A stretch of DNA of 28,961 bases from an uncultured Collinsella sp. (GCA_902475245.1 CABRYP010000029.1:1-28961); one strand, 5' to 3'. Counted from the first letter of the stretch, positions 7,757 through 16,365 are shown. The notes: a model not told the origin generated them from the sequence alone. Numbers and translations are program-made.

Positions 7757-8342
7757 ACAGCGAGCCCTTGGTGCTAGGGATGCCCTGCACGCGGGGATCG
7801 AGCTCGCAGGCGCGGCGCATCGTGCGGCCCACGGCTTTAAAGGCGGCCTCGATAATGTGGTGCGAGTTACCGCCCGCCAGCTCGCGCACGTGCAGCGTGA
7901 GCTTGGCATCGCGCGCAAAGGCGTAGAAGAACTCGACGGCCAGCTCGGTATCAAAGGCGCCCACGCGCTCGGTCGGCACGGGCAGATCGCAATAGGCCTG
8001 CCCGCGGCCCGAGATATCAACGGCGGCCATCACGAGCGTCTCGTCCATGGCGATTGCCGCATCGGCAAAGCGCGTAATACCCGCCTTGTCGCCCAGCGCC
8101 CGGCAAAACGCCTCGCCCAGCACAATGCCCGTATCCTCGACGGTGTGATGCGCGTCGACTTCCACGTCGCCCACCGCATGCACCGTCAAATCAAACAAAC
8201 CATGACGGCCAAAGGCGTTGAGCATGTGGTCGAAAAACGGCACGCCGGTCGAGATGTCGCACGTACCGGTTCCATCCAGGTCGAGCTTGACGACAATATC
8301 GGTCTCCCCCGTCTTACGGGTTACCTCGGCATAACGGCCCAT
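7755..8342 (-). CDS. hisB: Imidazoleglycerol-phosphate dehydratase HisB
   Basis: 195 residues, the monofunctional dehydratase without the N-terminal HAD phosphatase of enterobacterial HisB. The duplicated manganese-binding motifs are present: FFDHMLNAFGRHG, DAHHTVEDTGI and GGNSHHIIEAAFKA. It converts IGP to imidazole acetol phosphate. The ATG directly abuts the hisC stop codon. The stop codon lies in the arm of the downstream inverted-repeat element, which separates it from hisH by 137 bp. Confidence 0.97.
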   Translation of the reverse strand: MGRYAEVTRKTGETDIVVKLDLDGTGTCDISTGVPFFDHMLNAFGRHGLFDLTVHAVGDVEVDAHHTVEDTGIVLGEAFCRALGDKAGITRFADAAIAMDETLVMAAVDISGRGQAYCDLPVPTERVGAFDTELAVEFFYAFARDAKLTLHVRELAGGNSHHIIEAAFKAVGRTMRRACELDPRVQGIPSTKGSL

Positions 8343-9458
8343 CTACATCTCCTCCTTCACCAGCGCGGCAAACGCAGCCAGCACCTCGTCGTTTTCCTGT
8401 GGGGTGCCCACGGTAATGCGCAGGCAGTCCGCGAGCCCCGGCGCGTAGCTAAAGTCGCGCACCAAAATCGAATACTCGTCGCGCAGACGCTCGCGTACGC
8501 GCGTAGCATGCGGCGTGCGTACGAGCACAAAGTTCGCCGCGCTCGGCCATGCCTCCACGGGCAGGCCCTCGGCAGCCATCGCGCGCAGGGCGCACAGCTC
8601 GCGCTCGCGCTCGGATGCGATCTGCGCCACCACGGGTGCATAGGCATCACGGGCACGCACACAGGCAAGTGCTGCCGCCTGACTAAGCACGTTGACCGAA
8701 TAGATCTGGCGAATCGCCGCGAACACGTCGATGACCTCGGGTGCCGCGATCACGTAACCCAGACGCGCACCGGCAGCGCCAAACGCCTTGGACAGCGTAT
8801 GTAGAATCACCAGGTTGGGATGCTCGGCGATAAGCCCCTGCGCCGTGGTGGCCGTGCCAAACAAATCGTCGGCAAACTCAACATAAGCCTCGTCGACCAT
8901 TACCATGCCGGGGCACGCATCGCACAGCGCCGCGACAAAGTCGAGCGGCGCCACGTCGCCCGTGGGGTTATTGGGCGAGGTCACGATCGCCAGGTTGCAC
9001 TCGGGCGCCGCCGCAAGCACGGCTGCCTGGTCGAGCTCAAAGGTCGCGGGGTCGCGCCACACGTCGCGCACCTCGATCTGGCAGAGCGACGCAAAGAACG
9101 CGTACTCGCTAAAGCACGGCGGGCAGTTGAGCAGGGTCCGTCCCGCACCGCCAAACGCCAGCAGGTAGTTATAGAGCAGCTCGTCGCCGCCGTTGCCCAC
9201 GCAGACATTCTCGCGCGCCACACCATGCCAAGCGGCAAGCTCGTCGCGCAGATCGTTGGACATGGGATCGGGATAGCGGTTGAGCGGCGTGGCAGCCAGG
9301 ACGGCGTCGACCGCCTCGCGCACGCCAGCCGGCACGGGATAGGTGTTCTCGTTGGCCGAAAGGTTGATGCGCGTAGGCGTAAAGTTGGGATCGTAGGGCT
9401 CAATGCCGGCCAAGTAGGGCTGGACGAGCTCCTTCATACGGGGCGTGAGCTCGGCCAT
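8343..9458 (-). CDS. hisC: Histidinol-phosphate aminotransferase HisC
   Basis: 371 residues, class I/II PLP aminotransferase. The PLP lysine is K224 in HTLSKAFGAAGARLGY. Also visible are NLSANENTYPVP near the N-terminus, GNGGDELL, SPNNPTG and VDEAYVEF. It transaminates imidazole acetol phosphate to histidinol phosphate. An upstream in-frame extension was rejected because AAGGAGG lies 7 bases before the ATG at 9458, one base after the hisD stop. Confidence 0.96.
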   Translation of the reverse strand: MAELTPRMKELVQPYLAGIEPYDPNFTPTRINLSANENTYPVPAGVREAVDAVLAATPLNRYPDPMSNDLRDELAAWHGVARENVCVGNGGDELLYNYLLAFGGAGRTLLNCPPCFSEYAFFASLCQIEVRDVWRDPATFELDQAAVLAAAPECNLAIVTSPNNPTGDVAPLDFVAALCDACPGMVMVDEAYVEFADDLFGTATTAQGLIAEHPNLVILHTLSKAFGAAGARLGYVIAAPEVIDVFAAIRQIYSVNVLSQAAALACVRARDAYAPVVAQIASERERELCALRAMAAEGLPVEAWPSAANFVLVRTPHATRVRERLRDEYSILVRDFSYAPGLADCLRITVGTPQENDEVLAAFAALVKEEM

Positions 9459-9459
9459 A

Positions 9460-10896
9460 TCAGGCCTCCTTGCCAGTCGCGCCGGCGCCATCCGCGCTTG
9501 TAGCCGCCAGGTCCACACCCTCGGCAACCGTCGCCACGGCGTCGCCCGGCCAGGCAACCTTAGTCAGGTCGGCCGCCGCCAGCGACTCGGCGCTCACGGC
9601 ATCCTCGCCCTGCTTCAACATGCGGCGGCGCAGCGCAGCCGAAAGCGCGTGTGCCCACAGGCCCTCGGCCTCGGCCAGGCGCTGTGTGGCGGGAGCGTCG
9701 GAGAGCAGGCCCTCGGGCGTATAGCAAATGACGCTCGAGCGCTTGACGAACTCTTCGACCGAAAGCGGGTTGGAGAACATGGCCGTGCCGCCGGTCGGCA
9801 GCGTGTGGTTGGGACCAGCAACATAATCGCCGAGCGGCTCGGAGCTCCAAGCGCCCACAAAGATGGCGCCGGCGTTGCGAATGCCGCCGAGCAGGCCCAT
9901 CGCATCCTTGCAGTGCAGCTCAAGGTGCTCGGGTGCCACGGTGTTCACCGCCTCGACGGCAGCCGCCATGTCGGCGGCCACCACGATGGTGCCTTCGTTG
10001 TCGAGCGAGGCACGCGTGATCTCGGCACGCGGGGACTGTGCCACCAGGATGTCGATACCTGCCTCAACCTCACGCGCAAACTGCTCGTCGCAGGTCACCA
10101 GATAGCAGGCCGCCAGCGGATCATGCTCGGCCTGGGCCATCAGGTCGGCCGCGACCACCATAGGCTTGGCCGTGGCGTCGGCCAGCACGCAGACCTCGGA
10201 GGGACCGGCAACCATGTCGATTCCCACGTCGCCCGAGACAATCTGCTTGGCGGCGGCAACAAAGGCGTTGCCCGGACCGGTGATCTTGTCGACACGCGGA
10301 ATGGTCTCGGTGCCGTACGCCAGCGCGGCCACAGCCTGAGCGCCGCCCACCATATAGATCTCGTCCACGCCGCCGAGCTTTGCCGCGGCGAGCGTGTAGG
10401 GGCTGATCAGGCCGTCCTTTTGCGGCGGCGTCACCATGACCACACGCTTGACGCCGGCAACCTTGGCGGGAATGGCGTTCATGAGCACCGTGGAGGGATA
10501 CTGCGCACGACCGCCCGGCACGTAGATGCCGGCAGCGGCAAGCGGGGTCACCTTAACGCCGAGCATCGTGCCGTCCGGGCGCGTGGTAAACCAGCTCTGC
10601 TCGACCTCGCGCTGGTGGAACTCGCGAATCTGACGCGCAGCCTTCTCGAGCGCGGCGACAAAAGCGGGATCGAGGCCTTCGAGCGCGGCATCGATCTGCT
10701 CTTGCGGCAGACGGAAGCTCTGCAGCTCAACACCATCAAAACGCCGACAGCAATCGCGCACCGCGACATCGCCGTTAGCGCGCACGTTGGCCACGATATC
10801 GCGGGCAGCGTCGACGATGTTTTGCGGCAGCACGCCCTTGCGGTTGAGCTGGTTGGTAACGAGGCGCTCACCGGGAGCAAGCTTGATGGTCTTCAT
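9460..10896 (-). CDS. hisD: Histidinol dehydrogenase HisD
   Basis: 478 residues, somewhat longer than the usual 430 because of an Ala/Gly-rich C-terminal tail. Characteristic segments are ITGPGNAFVAAAKQ, DMVAGPSEVCVLAD, AQAEHDP, GAWSSEPLGDY and AGPNHTLPTGG. It oxidises histidinol to histidine in two NAD-dependent steps with zinc. It is second in the operon, 105 bp after hisZG; a strong GC hairpin lies in that gap. The start AUG is preceded by AGGGGAT. Confidence 0.97.
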   Translation of the reverse strand: MKTIKLAPGERLVTNQLNRKGVLPQNIVDAARDIVANVRANGDVAVRDCCRRFDGVELQSFRLPQEQIDAALEGLDPAFVAALEKAARQIREFHQREVEQSWFTTRPDGTMLGVKVTPLAAAGIYVPGGRAQYPSTVLMNAIPAKVAGVKRVVMVTPPQKDGLISPYTLAAAKLGGVDEIYMVGGAQAVAALAYGTETIPRVDKITGPGNAFVAAAKQIVSGDVGIDMVAGPSEVCVLADATAKPMVVAADLMAQAEHDPLAACYLVTCDEQFAREVEAGIDILVAQSPRAEITRASLDNEGTIVVAADMAAAVEAVNTVAPEHLELHCKDAMGLLGGIRNAGAIFVGAWSSEPLGDYVAGPNHTLPTGGTAMFSNPLSVEEFVKRSSVICYTPEGLLSDAPATQRLAEAEGLWAHALSAALRRRMLKQGEDAVSAESLAAADLTKVAWPGDAVATVAEGVDLAATSADGAGATGKEA

Positions 10897-10941
10897 ATCG
10901 GTATCCCCTATCGGTCGAGGTTTTGTTCGAAAAACGAGAGA

Positions 10942-10974
10942 CCGGGCGGCGGCGTCAGTCGGCCCGCCGCCCGG
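10942..10974 (-). terminator. GC-rich hairpin between hisZG and hisD
   Basis: A perfect 11-bp stem CCGGGCGGCGG / CCGCCGCCCGG with an 11-base loop lies in the 105-bp gap. On the minus-strand transcript it is followed by TCTCTCGTTTTT, so the U-run starts some bases late. It may be a leaky intrinsic terminator or a processing/stability hairpin that makes hisZG levels differ from the downstream genes. Confidence 0.55.
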
Positions 10975-11001
10975 ACGTTGGGGCGCCCGTGCGTGCTCGC
11001 G

Positions 11002-12717
11002 CTATTGTGCCGAGCCCGCAACGGGCTCAAAATGCTTGTCCTTCACGGCTGCCGCCAAGCGATCGGCAAGGTTGCGCACGCGCGGATCTAAGCGCGCGGC
11101 ACCCGGGTTGACAAAGAAGCGGGCCGTGCAGTCCATGATGCGACCGGTGATGACCAAGTCGTTGTCGCGCAGCGTGGCACCCGTGGCAGTAATATCCACG
11201 ATGCGATCAGTCATGCCGACGATGGGGCCCAGCTCGATGTTGCCGTGCAGCGAGACGATATCGGCGTTCACGCCGCGCTCGGCATACCAGGCGCTCGCGA
11301 TGCACGGATACTTGGTGGCCACGCGAAGCGACCCACGGCGGGCATAGTTGCGCTCGGCCTGGCCGGCGCGCCACGCGGGCTCCGCCTCGATAAACGTGCA
11401 CAGGCCGTAGCCCAGGTCGACCAGCTGCAGCAAGTTAAGGTCTGCCTCGATAAGCGAGTCCCAACCGCATATGCCGCAGTCGGCACCGCCACAGCCCACA
11501 AAAGCGGGCGCGTCGCTGGGACGCACGATGACAAACTCGATATCGCCGACCGCACCCTCACCGGCACGCGTGTCGCGACCGCGCACGATCAGGTGACGGC
11601 CGGGGTCGCGTAACTCAGAGACGTCCAAGCCCGCTGCCTCGAGCACGTCGAGTGTGTCGGCCTTAAGCGAGCCCTTGGGCACGGCAATGCGCAGCGGACC
11701 CTCGGCGCCACGGCCCACGGCGTGATCGCCGTCGGAAGCGGCGTCCTCGGCCGAGGTGCGCGCGGCCTCCAGACGCTCGAGCGAAAAGGCGAAGCCCGCC
11801 GCCGGCACCTCGATGCCGTCGCCAAATGCACCGGTAAAGATGGAATCGTATCGTCCGCCCGAACCGACCGGATCGGGCAGGCCGCCGGCATAGGCCTTAA
11901 AGACCAGGCCCGTGTAGTAATCGAACGAGTTCATGATGGAGAAGTCGAACGACAGCACCTGGGCGTCCTCGGGGGCCAGACCCTCGACTAGGGCGCGCAG
12001 TTCGCGCGTCAGCGGCGCGGCGATGCCGGCGGCCTCCAACAGCGCGTCCACGCGGTCGAGCACTTCGGGGCCACCGTGTAGGCGCGGCAGCTCGCTAATG
12101 GCGGCCTTGACGGCATCGGGCCCGACACTTGCCGCCACACGGACATCGAGGCCCACAAAGTCGTTGGCGTGCACGCAACGCAATGCCTCGGCAGCCAGTT
12201 CGCGATCCTCGCAGGCCGCAAGCAGCTCCTTAAACGGACGCACACTGCCCGCGATAATGCGCGCATCGGGAAGCGCCAACTTGCGCACGGCCTCGGCCAC
12301 CAGCGAGACGATCTCGACATCGCCCGCGGTATCGCCCACACCGATGAGCTCAAAGCCCAGTTGCGTAAACTGACGCGAGCCGCCGGCATTGCGCTGGCAC
12401 TCGCGGACCACCGGCGCCTCGTAGCGCAGGCGCAGCGGCAGATCGGCCGCGCGCATGCGAGTCGAAACCAGGCGAACGATCGGCAGCGTGTTGTCGGGAC
12501 GGACCACCAGCAGGCGACCGTCGTCATCAAAGAGCTTAAACGGGGTGTCCGCAATGCGGCCGCCCTCCTCGAGAGAGCCCTTGTCCTCGAGCAGCGGCGT
12601 CTCGACCGGAAGGTAATGATGCTCCCTGAAGCAGCCCTTCACCGTACATGCGATCTCTTCGCGCGCCTGAGCCTCCTCGGGCAATATGTCCCGGAATCCC
12701 CACGGTGTGGCCGTCAT
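11002..12717 (-). CDS. hisG: HisZ-HisG fusion: ATP phosphoribosyltransferase regulatory plus catalytic subunit
   Basis: 571 residues in one uninterrupted frame. Residues 1 to about 320 are a HisRS-like HisZ domain: PWGFRDILPEE, VVRPDNTLPIVRLV, a class II motif 2-like region ending RQFTQLGFELIG, and AAGFAFSLERL near 306-317. A polar linker follows (about 320-340). Residues 341-571 are short-form HisG: LRIAVPKGSL, VATKYP (466-471) and the PRPP-binding segment VDITATGATLRDN (507-519). The enzyme condenses ATP with PRPP, the first and feedback-regulated step. Normally HisZ and short HisG are separate subunits of a hetero-octamer. The HisG part has a Cys cluster (C409, C414, C417) where relatives read G-A-A-D-L-G. 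GAGGAGG lies 8 bases before the ATG. Confidence 0.93.
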   Translation of the reverse strand: MTATPWGFRDILPEEAQAREEIACTVKGCFREHHYLPVETPLLEDKGSLEEGGRIADTPFKLFDDDGRLLVVRPDNTLPIVRLVSTRMRAADLPLRLRYEAPVVRECQRNAGGSRQFTQLGFELIGVGDTAGDVEIVSLVAEAVRKLALPDARIIAGSVRPFKELLAACEDRELAAEALRCVHANDFVGLDVRVAASVGPDAVKAAISELPRLHGGPEVLDRVDALLEAAGIAAPLTRELRALVEGLAPEDAQVLSFDFSIMNSFDYYTGLVFKAYAGGLPDPVGSGGRYDSIFTGAFGDGIEVPAAGFAFSLERLEAARTSAEDAASDGDHAVGRGAEGPLRIAVPKGSLKADTLDVLEAAGLDVSELRDPGRHLIVRGRDTRAGEGAVGDIEFVIVRPSDAPAFVGCGGADCGICGWDSLIEADLNLLQLVDLGYGLCTFIEAEPAWRAGQAERNYARRGSLRVATKYPCIASAWYAERGVNADIVSLHGNIELGPIVGMTDRIVDITATGATLRDNDLVITGRIMDCTARFFVNPGAARLDPRVRNLADRLAAAVKDKHFEPVAGSAQ

Positions 12718-12752
12718 CTGGTGAGCCTCCTCATGCTGTGCTTCGCATAGAA

Positions 12753-12784
12753 CAGAAGACCGGCATAGCTCCGCCGGTCTTCTG
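12753..12784 (-). promoter_or_regulatory. Leader hairpin upstream of the his operon
   Basis: A perfect 12-bp stem, CAGAAGACCGGC / GCCGGTCTTCTG, with an 8-base loop lies 36 bases before the hisZG start. On the minus strand a TATGCT hexamer (12793-12798) lies just upstream and could be the -10, which would put the hairpin at the very 5' end of the his mRNA. There is no U-run on either strand, no run of His codons and no T-box specifier that I can see. It could also be a weak terminator for the frlC-like gene that ends about 100 bases upstream. Confidence 0.45.
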
Positions 12785-12886
12785 GGTACTTTAGCATACT
12801 AGAGTGTTTGCGGGGGAAATCCGTCGCAGCCGCTCACACCGTATTCATTTGGAAACATGGGGCAGATTGCCGCAGCCCAACCCCAC

Positions 12887-13723
12887 CTAGGCGCCAATCG
12901 CACGACGATACTCTGCCATTACCTGCGCATCGGCAGCTGCGGGGTCGGCAAAATAGCGCCCGTCATAGGTCTCGGCCGAAACAACTCCGCGATAGCCGCG
13001 CGCCACCAGCCTATCCAGGTCAGCCCGCATATCGCGGTCGCCGTCACCCCAGGCAAGATGCGTCGTGCCATCTGCCGCAACATCGACAAAATGCACGTGG
13101 GCGACATCATCGCCAAGCAGATCGAAGTAATCGTCGATGGTATCCCCCGCCACCGCCATGGCGCCCATATCCAGACACGCCTTAAGCGCCGGATGATCAA
13201 CTGCCTCGATCATGCGCTTCGTATCGGCCGCCGAGTTCACGATCATCGACTCAACCGGCTGTAGGGCTTCGAGCACCAGTCGCACGCCGCGTTCTCCCGC
13301 ATGCTCGGCAATCGCACGCAGCATCGAGGCGCTGCGACCCCACGCGTCCTCGATCGGCTCGTTCAAAAATGCCCAGCCGCTCGAGACCATGACCTGCTCG
13401 GCTCCAAGTTCCGCCGCGATATCCACAACGTTCTTAAAGTACGCGAGCGTGCGGGCACGCGCCTCATTCCCGCGCGCCGCGATATTCCACGGCTTGGGGT
13501 TGTTCTGTTCGGGACAAAGTCCCACAATCCGAACTCCATACCGCTGTGACAGCTCCCGCACCTGCTCGAGCGAATCGTATCCATGGCAATCGACATACAG
13601 ATGCATCGCCCCGGTCCAAAGCTCGCAACACGTGTAGCCCGAGGCCGCTGCCGAGGAAAAGAACTCCTCAAGGTCAAAATAGCGATGGCTGATATTCATG
13701 ACGGCAAGCTGTGGATACTCCAT
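12887..13723 (-). CDS. FrlC-like sugar isomerase/epimerase (TIM barrel)
   Basis: 278 residues, AP-endonuclease-2-type barrel. Likely metal ligands are E152 (LVLEALQP), D185 (ACLDMGA), H211 (AHVHFVD) and E251 (SAETYDG). The C-terminal third (YFDLLGDDVAHVHFVD, then THLAWGDGD and RGYRG) resembles E. coli FrlC, the fructoselysine/psicoselysine 3-epimerase, more than general IolE or Hyi proteins. It follows EIID-1 by 83 bp, with an intrinsic terminator between them. The ATG at 13723 is chosen over a GTG 9 bases earlier because AAAGGTGG is correctly spaced only for the ATG. Substrate is inferred from context. Confidence 0.75.
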   Translation of the reverse strand: MEYPQLAVMNISHRYFDLEEFFSSAAASGYTCCELWTGAMHLYVDCHGYDSLEQVRELSQRYGVRIVGLCPEQNNPKPWNIAARGNEARARTLAYFKNVVDIAAELGAEQVMVSSGWAFLNEPIEDAWGRSASMLRAIAEHAGERGVRLVLEALQPVESMIVNSAADTKRMIEAVDHPALKACLDMGAMAVAGDTIDDYFDLLGDDVAHVHFVDVAADGTTHLAWGDGDRDMRADLDRLVARGYRGVVSAETYDGRYFADPAAADAQVMAEYRRAIGA

Positions 13724-13740
13724 CTTGTCCACCTTTCGGC

Positions 13741-13774
13741 AAAAGGGCGCCGCAGCACAGTGTGCGCGACGCCC
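13741..13774 (-). terminator. Intrinsic terminator between EIID-1 and the frlC-like gene
   Basis: On the minus strand GGGCGTCGC pairs with GCGGCGCCC (one G-U pair) and is followed at once by TTTT. The hairpin sits immediately before the ribosome-binding site of the epimerase gene, so it probably reduces read-through from the PTS genes into that gene. Confidence 0.65.
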
Positions 13775-13806
13775 CCTCTTACATTGTTTTAATTATGACG
13801 GATGCC

Positions 13807-14643
13807 CTACTGAACACCAAGCACTCCAAAGAACGCGCCGGCGATACTCACGAGTAGGATCACGAGCATGATGAGCAGCGGATTCATCTTCTTCTTGAGC
13901 ATGAGATAGACGATTCCAAACAGCCCCATCGTGACAAAGCCCGGGAAGATTCCGTTGAGCAGCTCGGCGAGCGTCTGAGCGCCATCGCCCGCGCCGACCA
14001 TGAGCGGAATGTCCACGGTGACCATCTCCATGGTCATAGCACCGATCACCATGGCGCCCATGATAGAGGCCATCTTGACGATCGTGTCCATAATGCCCGA
14101 TTCCTGGACCTTGCTGATCATGTCCGAGCCAAAGCGATATCCCACAAACGTCAGCAGGTAACGGATAATGTAGTGAGGGACGTTGAACACGAGCAGGAAC
14201 AAAATCGGGCCAAGAATAGAGCCCTGCAGCGCCAGCGACGTGCCGACACCCGTTGCCAAAATTCGCAGCGTGCCCCAGTAGAAGGCATCGCCCACGCCGG
14301 ACAGCGGTCCCATCAAAGCAAGCTTGACATTAGAGATCGCGCTCGTGTCAAAGCTATCGTCAGTAGCGTTGACCTCTTCCATTGCGGCAGCAATGGACAT
14401 GGGGAGCGTCGAGATGTACGGTGTGACGTTATAGAGCTCCATATGGCGCTTGAGGGCGGCCTTAAAGTCCGCATCCTGCGGATACAGCTTGCGAAGGATC
14501 GGCATAAGGGCCCACATAAAGCCGATATGGCCCATACGCTCGTAGTTCCAGGAATGCTCATAGGGAATCGAGCGCCAGAACAGCTTCTTAAGGTCTGCGC
14601 GGGAAATCAGCCCGTCATAAGAAGACTCAAACTTAAAACTCAT
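13807..14643 (-). CDS. Mannose-family PTS EIID component (set 1)
   Basis: 278 residues. Family signatures: SWNYERMGHIGFMWALMP, the ALMGPLSGVGDAFYWGTLR segment, FNVPHYIIRY and the hydrophobic C-terminal end AGAFFGVLG. EIID is the helper membrane subunit that works with EIIC in mannose-type permeases. The start is set at 14643, 11 bases inside the EIIC-1 gene, preceded by GGGAGTGG; the same 11-bp EIIC/EIID overlap recurs in the other two sets. It is clearly diverged from the other two EIID proteins, which are identical to each other. Confidence 0.93.
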   Translation of the reverse strand: MSFKFESSYDGLISRADLKKLFWRSIPYEHSWNYERMGHIGFMWALMPILRKLYPQDADFKAALKRHMELYNVTPYISTLPMSIAAAMEEVNATDDSFDTSAISNVKLALMGPLSGVGDAFYWGTLRILATGVGTSLALQGSILGPILFLLVFNVPHYIIRYLLTFVGYRFGSDMISKVQESGIMDTIVKMASIMGAMVIGAMTMEMVTVDIPLMVGAGDGAQTLAELLNGIFPGFVTMGLFGIVYLMLKKKMNPLLIMLVILLVSIAGAFFGVLGVQ

Positions 14644-15424
14644 CGAACCCACTCCCAATCGCAGGATCCTCGGTTGCCACTGCGGGCTGCTCCGCCTTTT
14701 TCTTGTCACCCAAAACCGTCATCGCGACGACGATGATCGCGGCAAAGATCGCCACGCCCGTCGTGCTAATGCCAAAGTAGGCGACGAGGAAGAAGCCAGC
14801 GAAGAAGAACGGAGCCACCGTTTTGTTCATAATCATCTGCGCCAGCATCGCAAAGCCGAGTGCGGGCAAGAAGGCGGCGGCGACATCCATGCCGGTCTGA
14901 ACGAAATCGGGGATGATGTTGAGCAGGCTGGCGACGGCATCGGCGCCAAAGAAGAATGCCAGGGGAATAATCAGCAGGCCGCACCAGCTCTGCGCATAAC
15001 CCGCGATAAGCATGTTGCGCGTGATGGCCTTGGTGTCTCCGTCCTCGACGTTTTTGTCGATACGGTGCACCAGCAGCAGCATCACCGGCTGGCCCAGGGC
15101 GGTATCGAGCGCCAGGACGATCGTTGCGATGGGAATGCCCAGGGTCAGGGCCGCCGAAGCGTCCGCACCGGCCTGCATGGCAAGCGATACGCCCAGGATA
15201 GTGCCGGAAATCGTATCGGGCGGGTTATACGCACCGACCGAGATGGCGCCGACCATGGCAAGCTCCATCGTGGCGCCCATGATGGTGCCGGTCACCACAT
15301 CGCCCATGACAAGGCCGACCAACGGTCCGAGCACAATGGGGCGCTGAAGGTAACTCGTACCGGTCAGCCACTCGGAATAACCCAAAAGGGCGATCAGGAA
15401 AATCAGGATTGTCTTGATAACCAT
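14633..15424 (-). CDS. Mannose-family PTS EIIC component (set 1)
   Basis: 263 residues with several hydrophobic segments. Family signatures are RPIVLGPLVGLVMGDVVTG, GATMELAMVGAISVGAYNPPD and ALGFAMLAQMIMNKTVAPFF. It forms the substrate-translocating part of the permease. It ends in a soluble acidic tail, GSGFDEF. It starts 8 bp after the EIIB-1 stop and overlaps EIID-1 by 11 bp. Confidence 0.93.
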   Translation of the reverse strand: MVIKTILIFLIALLGYSEWLTGTSYLQRPIVLGPLVGLVMGDVVTGTIMGATMELAMVGAISVGAYNPPDTISGTILGVSLAMQAGADASAALTLGIPIATIVLALDTALGQPVMLLLVHRIDKNVEDGDTKAITRNMLIAGYAQSWCGLLIIPLAFFFGADAVASLLNIIPDFVQTGMDVAAAFLPALGFAMLAQMIMNKTVAPFFFAGFFLVAYFGISTTGVAIFAAIIVVAMTVLGDKKKAEQPAVATEDPAIGSGFDEF

Positions 15425-15432
15425 GACGGCCC

Positions 15433-15903
15433 CTAACCGATGACCTTCGCGGCGTCAGTCTTCGCATCTGCCGGAATCATCTGAATGAACAGCTCGTAGC
15501 CCTCGCCGAGCAGCTCTTTGACGTATGCCTCGTTTTCGGGCGTGAGAAATACGCTGGTCGAGACCTGGCGGGCATCCTCGCTAAAGGCAACATTGCCGAG
15601 GTTGATCTTCTTGACGCCCATCGCCTTGGCGACGGCACCGGCCTGCTGGATCGTCTCGCAAACCACGAAGAGCTTGTACTTGTCGGTCACACCGCTCTGA
15701 AGCGCCTTGACGGCATCCTCGGTGTTTTTGACGACGACCTTGCATCCCTCAGGCTTTGCAAGGGAAAGGGCCTGCAGGCGAAGCTTGTCATTGAGGACCG
15801 TGTCGCTCACCAACAGGATGCAGTCGGCACCCAGAGCCGAGGTCCAGCTAACGGCAACCTGGCCGTGAAGCAGTCGATAGTCCACGCGAATCATCTGAAT
15901 CAT
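15433..15903 (-). CDS. Mannose-family PTS EIIB component (set 1)
   Basis: 156 residues. The phosphorylated histidine is H13 in IRVDYRLLHGQVAVSW. Other family segments are LVSDTVLND and VNLGN-like KINLGNVAF. It takes phosphate from EIIA and passes it to the incoming sugar. TAGGAG lies 7 bases before the ATG. It lies between EIIA-1 (16 bp upstream) and EIIC-1. Confidence 0.94.
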   Translation of the reverse strand: MIQMIRVDYRLLHGQVAVSWTSALGADCILLVSDTVLNDKLRLQALSLAKPEGCKVVVKNTEDAVKALQSGVTDKYKLFVVCETIQQAGAVAKAMGVKKINLGNVAFSEDARQVSTSVFLTPENEAYVKELLGEGYELFIQMIPADAKTDAAKVIG

Positions 15904-15919
15904 GATGTGCTCCTAACGA

Positions 15920-16336
15920 TTAAAACTCATCGAGTTCGGCCTGCCCCAGCAGGTCGTTGACGTACTTGACCTTGGTGTCGTCCGCCTCGACGATCTGGCG
16001 AATGGCCTCATCGATCGGGGTGGAGTCGGGCACGAACAGCAGCTGAATAAGGAGTGGCAGGTTCATATTGGTCACCAGGTGCGTGTTGGGGCGCGTCTGG
16101 ACGATCTTGGTGAACTCGTTGTTGACGCTGCCGCCAAAGAGGTCGGTGCAAACGACGACCTCATCGTCCGCGGCAAAGCCGTCCAGAATCGCTGCAGCCT
16201 CCTTGACCAGGTCCTCGTTTCCGTCGACATACATAGACAGCGCATGGACGTTTTCGCGCTCGCCGGAGAGCAGACCGATGCTCTCGACGATTCCAGACGC
16301 GAAATGAGCATGGGACGCCACGATAAACTGCCTCAT
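15920..16336 (-). CDS. Mannose-family PTS EIIA component (set 1)
   Basis: 138 residues. The active-site histidine is H9 in FIVASHAHFASGI (aligned with the THG motif of ManX). VVVCTDLFGGSVNNEF is the conserved DLxGGSP-like loop, and TNMNLPLL follows. It ends in an acidic tail, AELDEF. The start at 16336, preceded by AAAGGGG, is preferred over a longer in-frame one. It lies 94 bp after the deglycase gene, with a strong terminator in that gap. Confidence 0.93.
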   Translation of the reverse strand: MRQFIVASHAHFASGIVESIGLLSGERENVHALSMYVDGNEDLVKEAAAILDGFAADDEVVVCTDLFGGSVNNEFTKIVQTRPNTHLVTNMNLPLLIQLLFVPDSTPIDEAIRQIVEADDTKVKYVNDLLGQAELDEF

Positions 16337-16365
16337 TCGATTCCCCTTTCTTGCGAATTTCGGCA

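Noticed and set aside
9459..9557. Longer N-terminus for HisC
   Set aside because: It would lie inside hisD in another frame; AAGGAGG is correctly spaced for the ATG at 9458.
9445..11091. A 548-codon open frame on the plus strand
   Set aside because: It is antisense to hisD, whose motifs are complete. High G+C keeps the antisense frame open; it has no recognisable domain.
12718..12886. His leader peptide or T-box upstream of hisZG
   Set aside because: No run of His codons, no T-box consensus and no terminator/antiterminator pair could be found; only a single 12-bp stem.
13807..16336. Plain mannose or N-acetylgalactosamine PTS
   Set aside because: The PTS family cannot be assigned a sugar by sequence alone; the FrlB-like and FrlC-like neighbours fit glycated amines better, and no AgaA, NagA, AgaY or mannose-6-phosphate isomerase gene is present.
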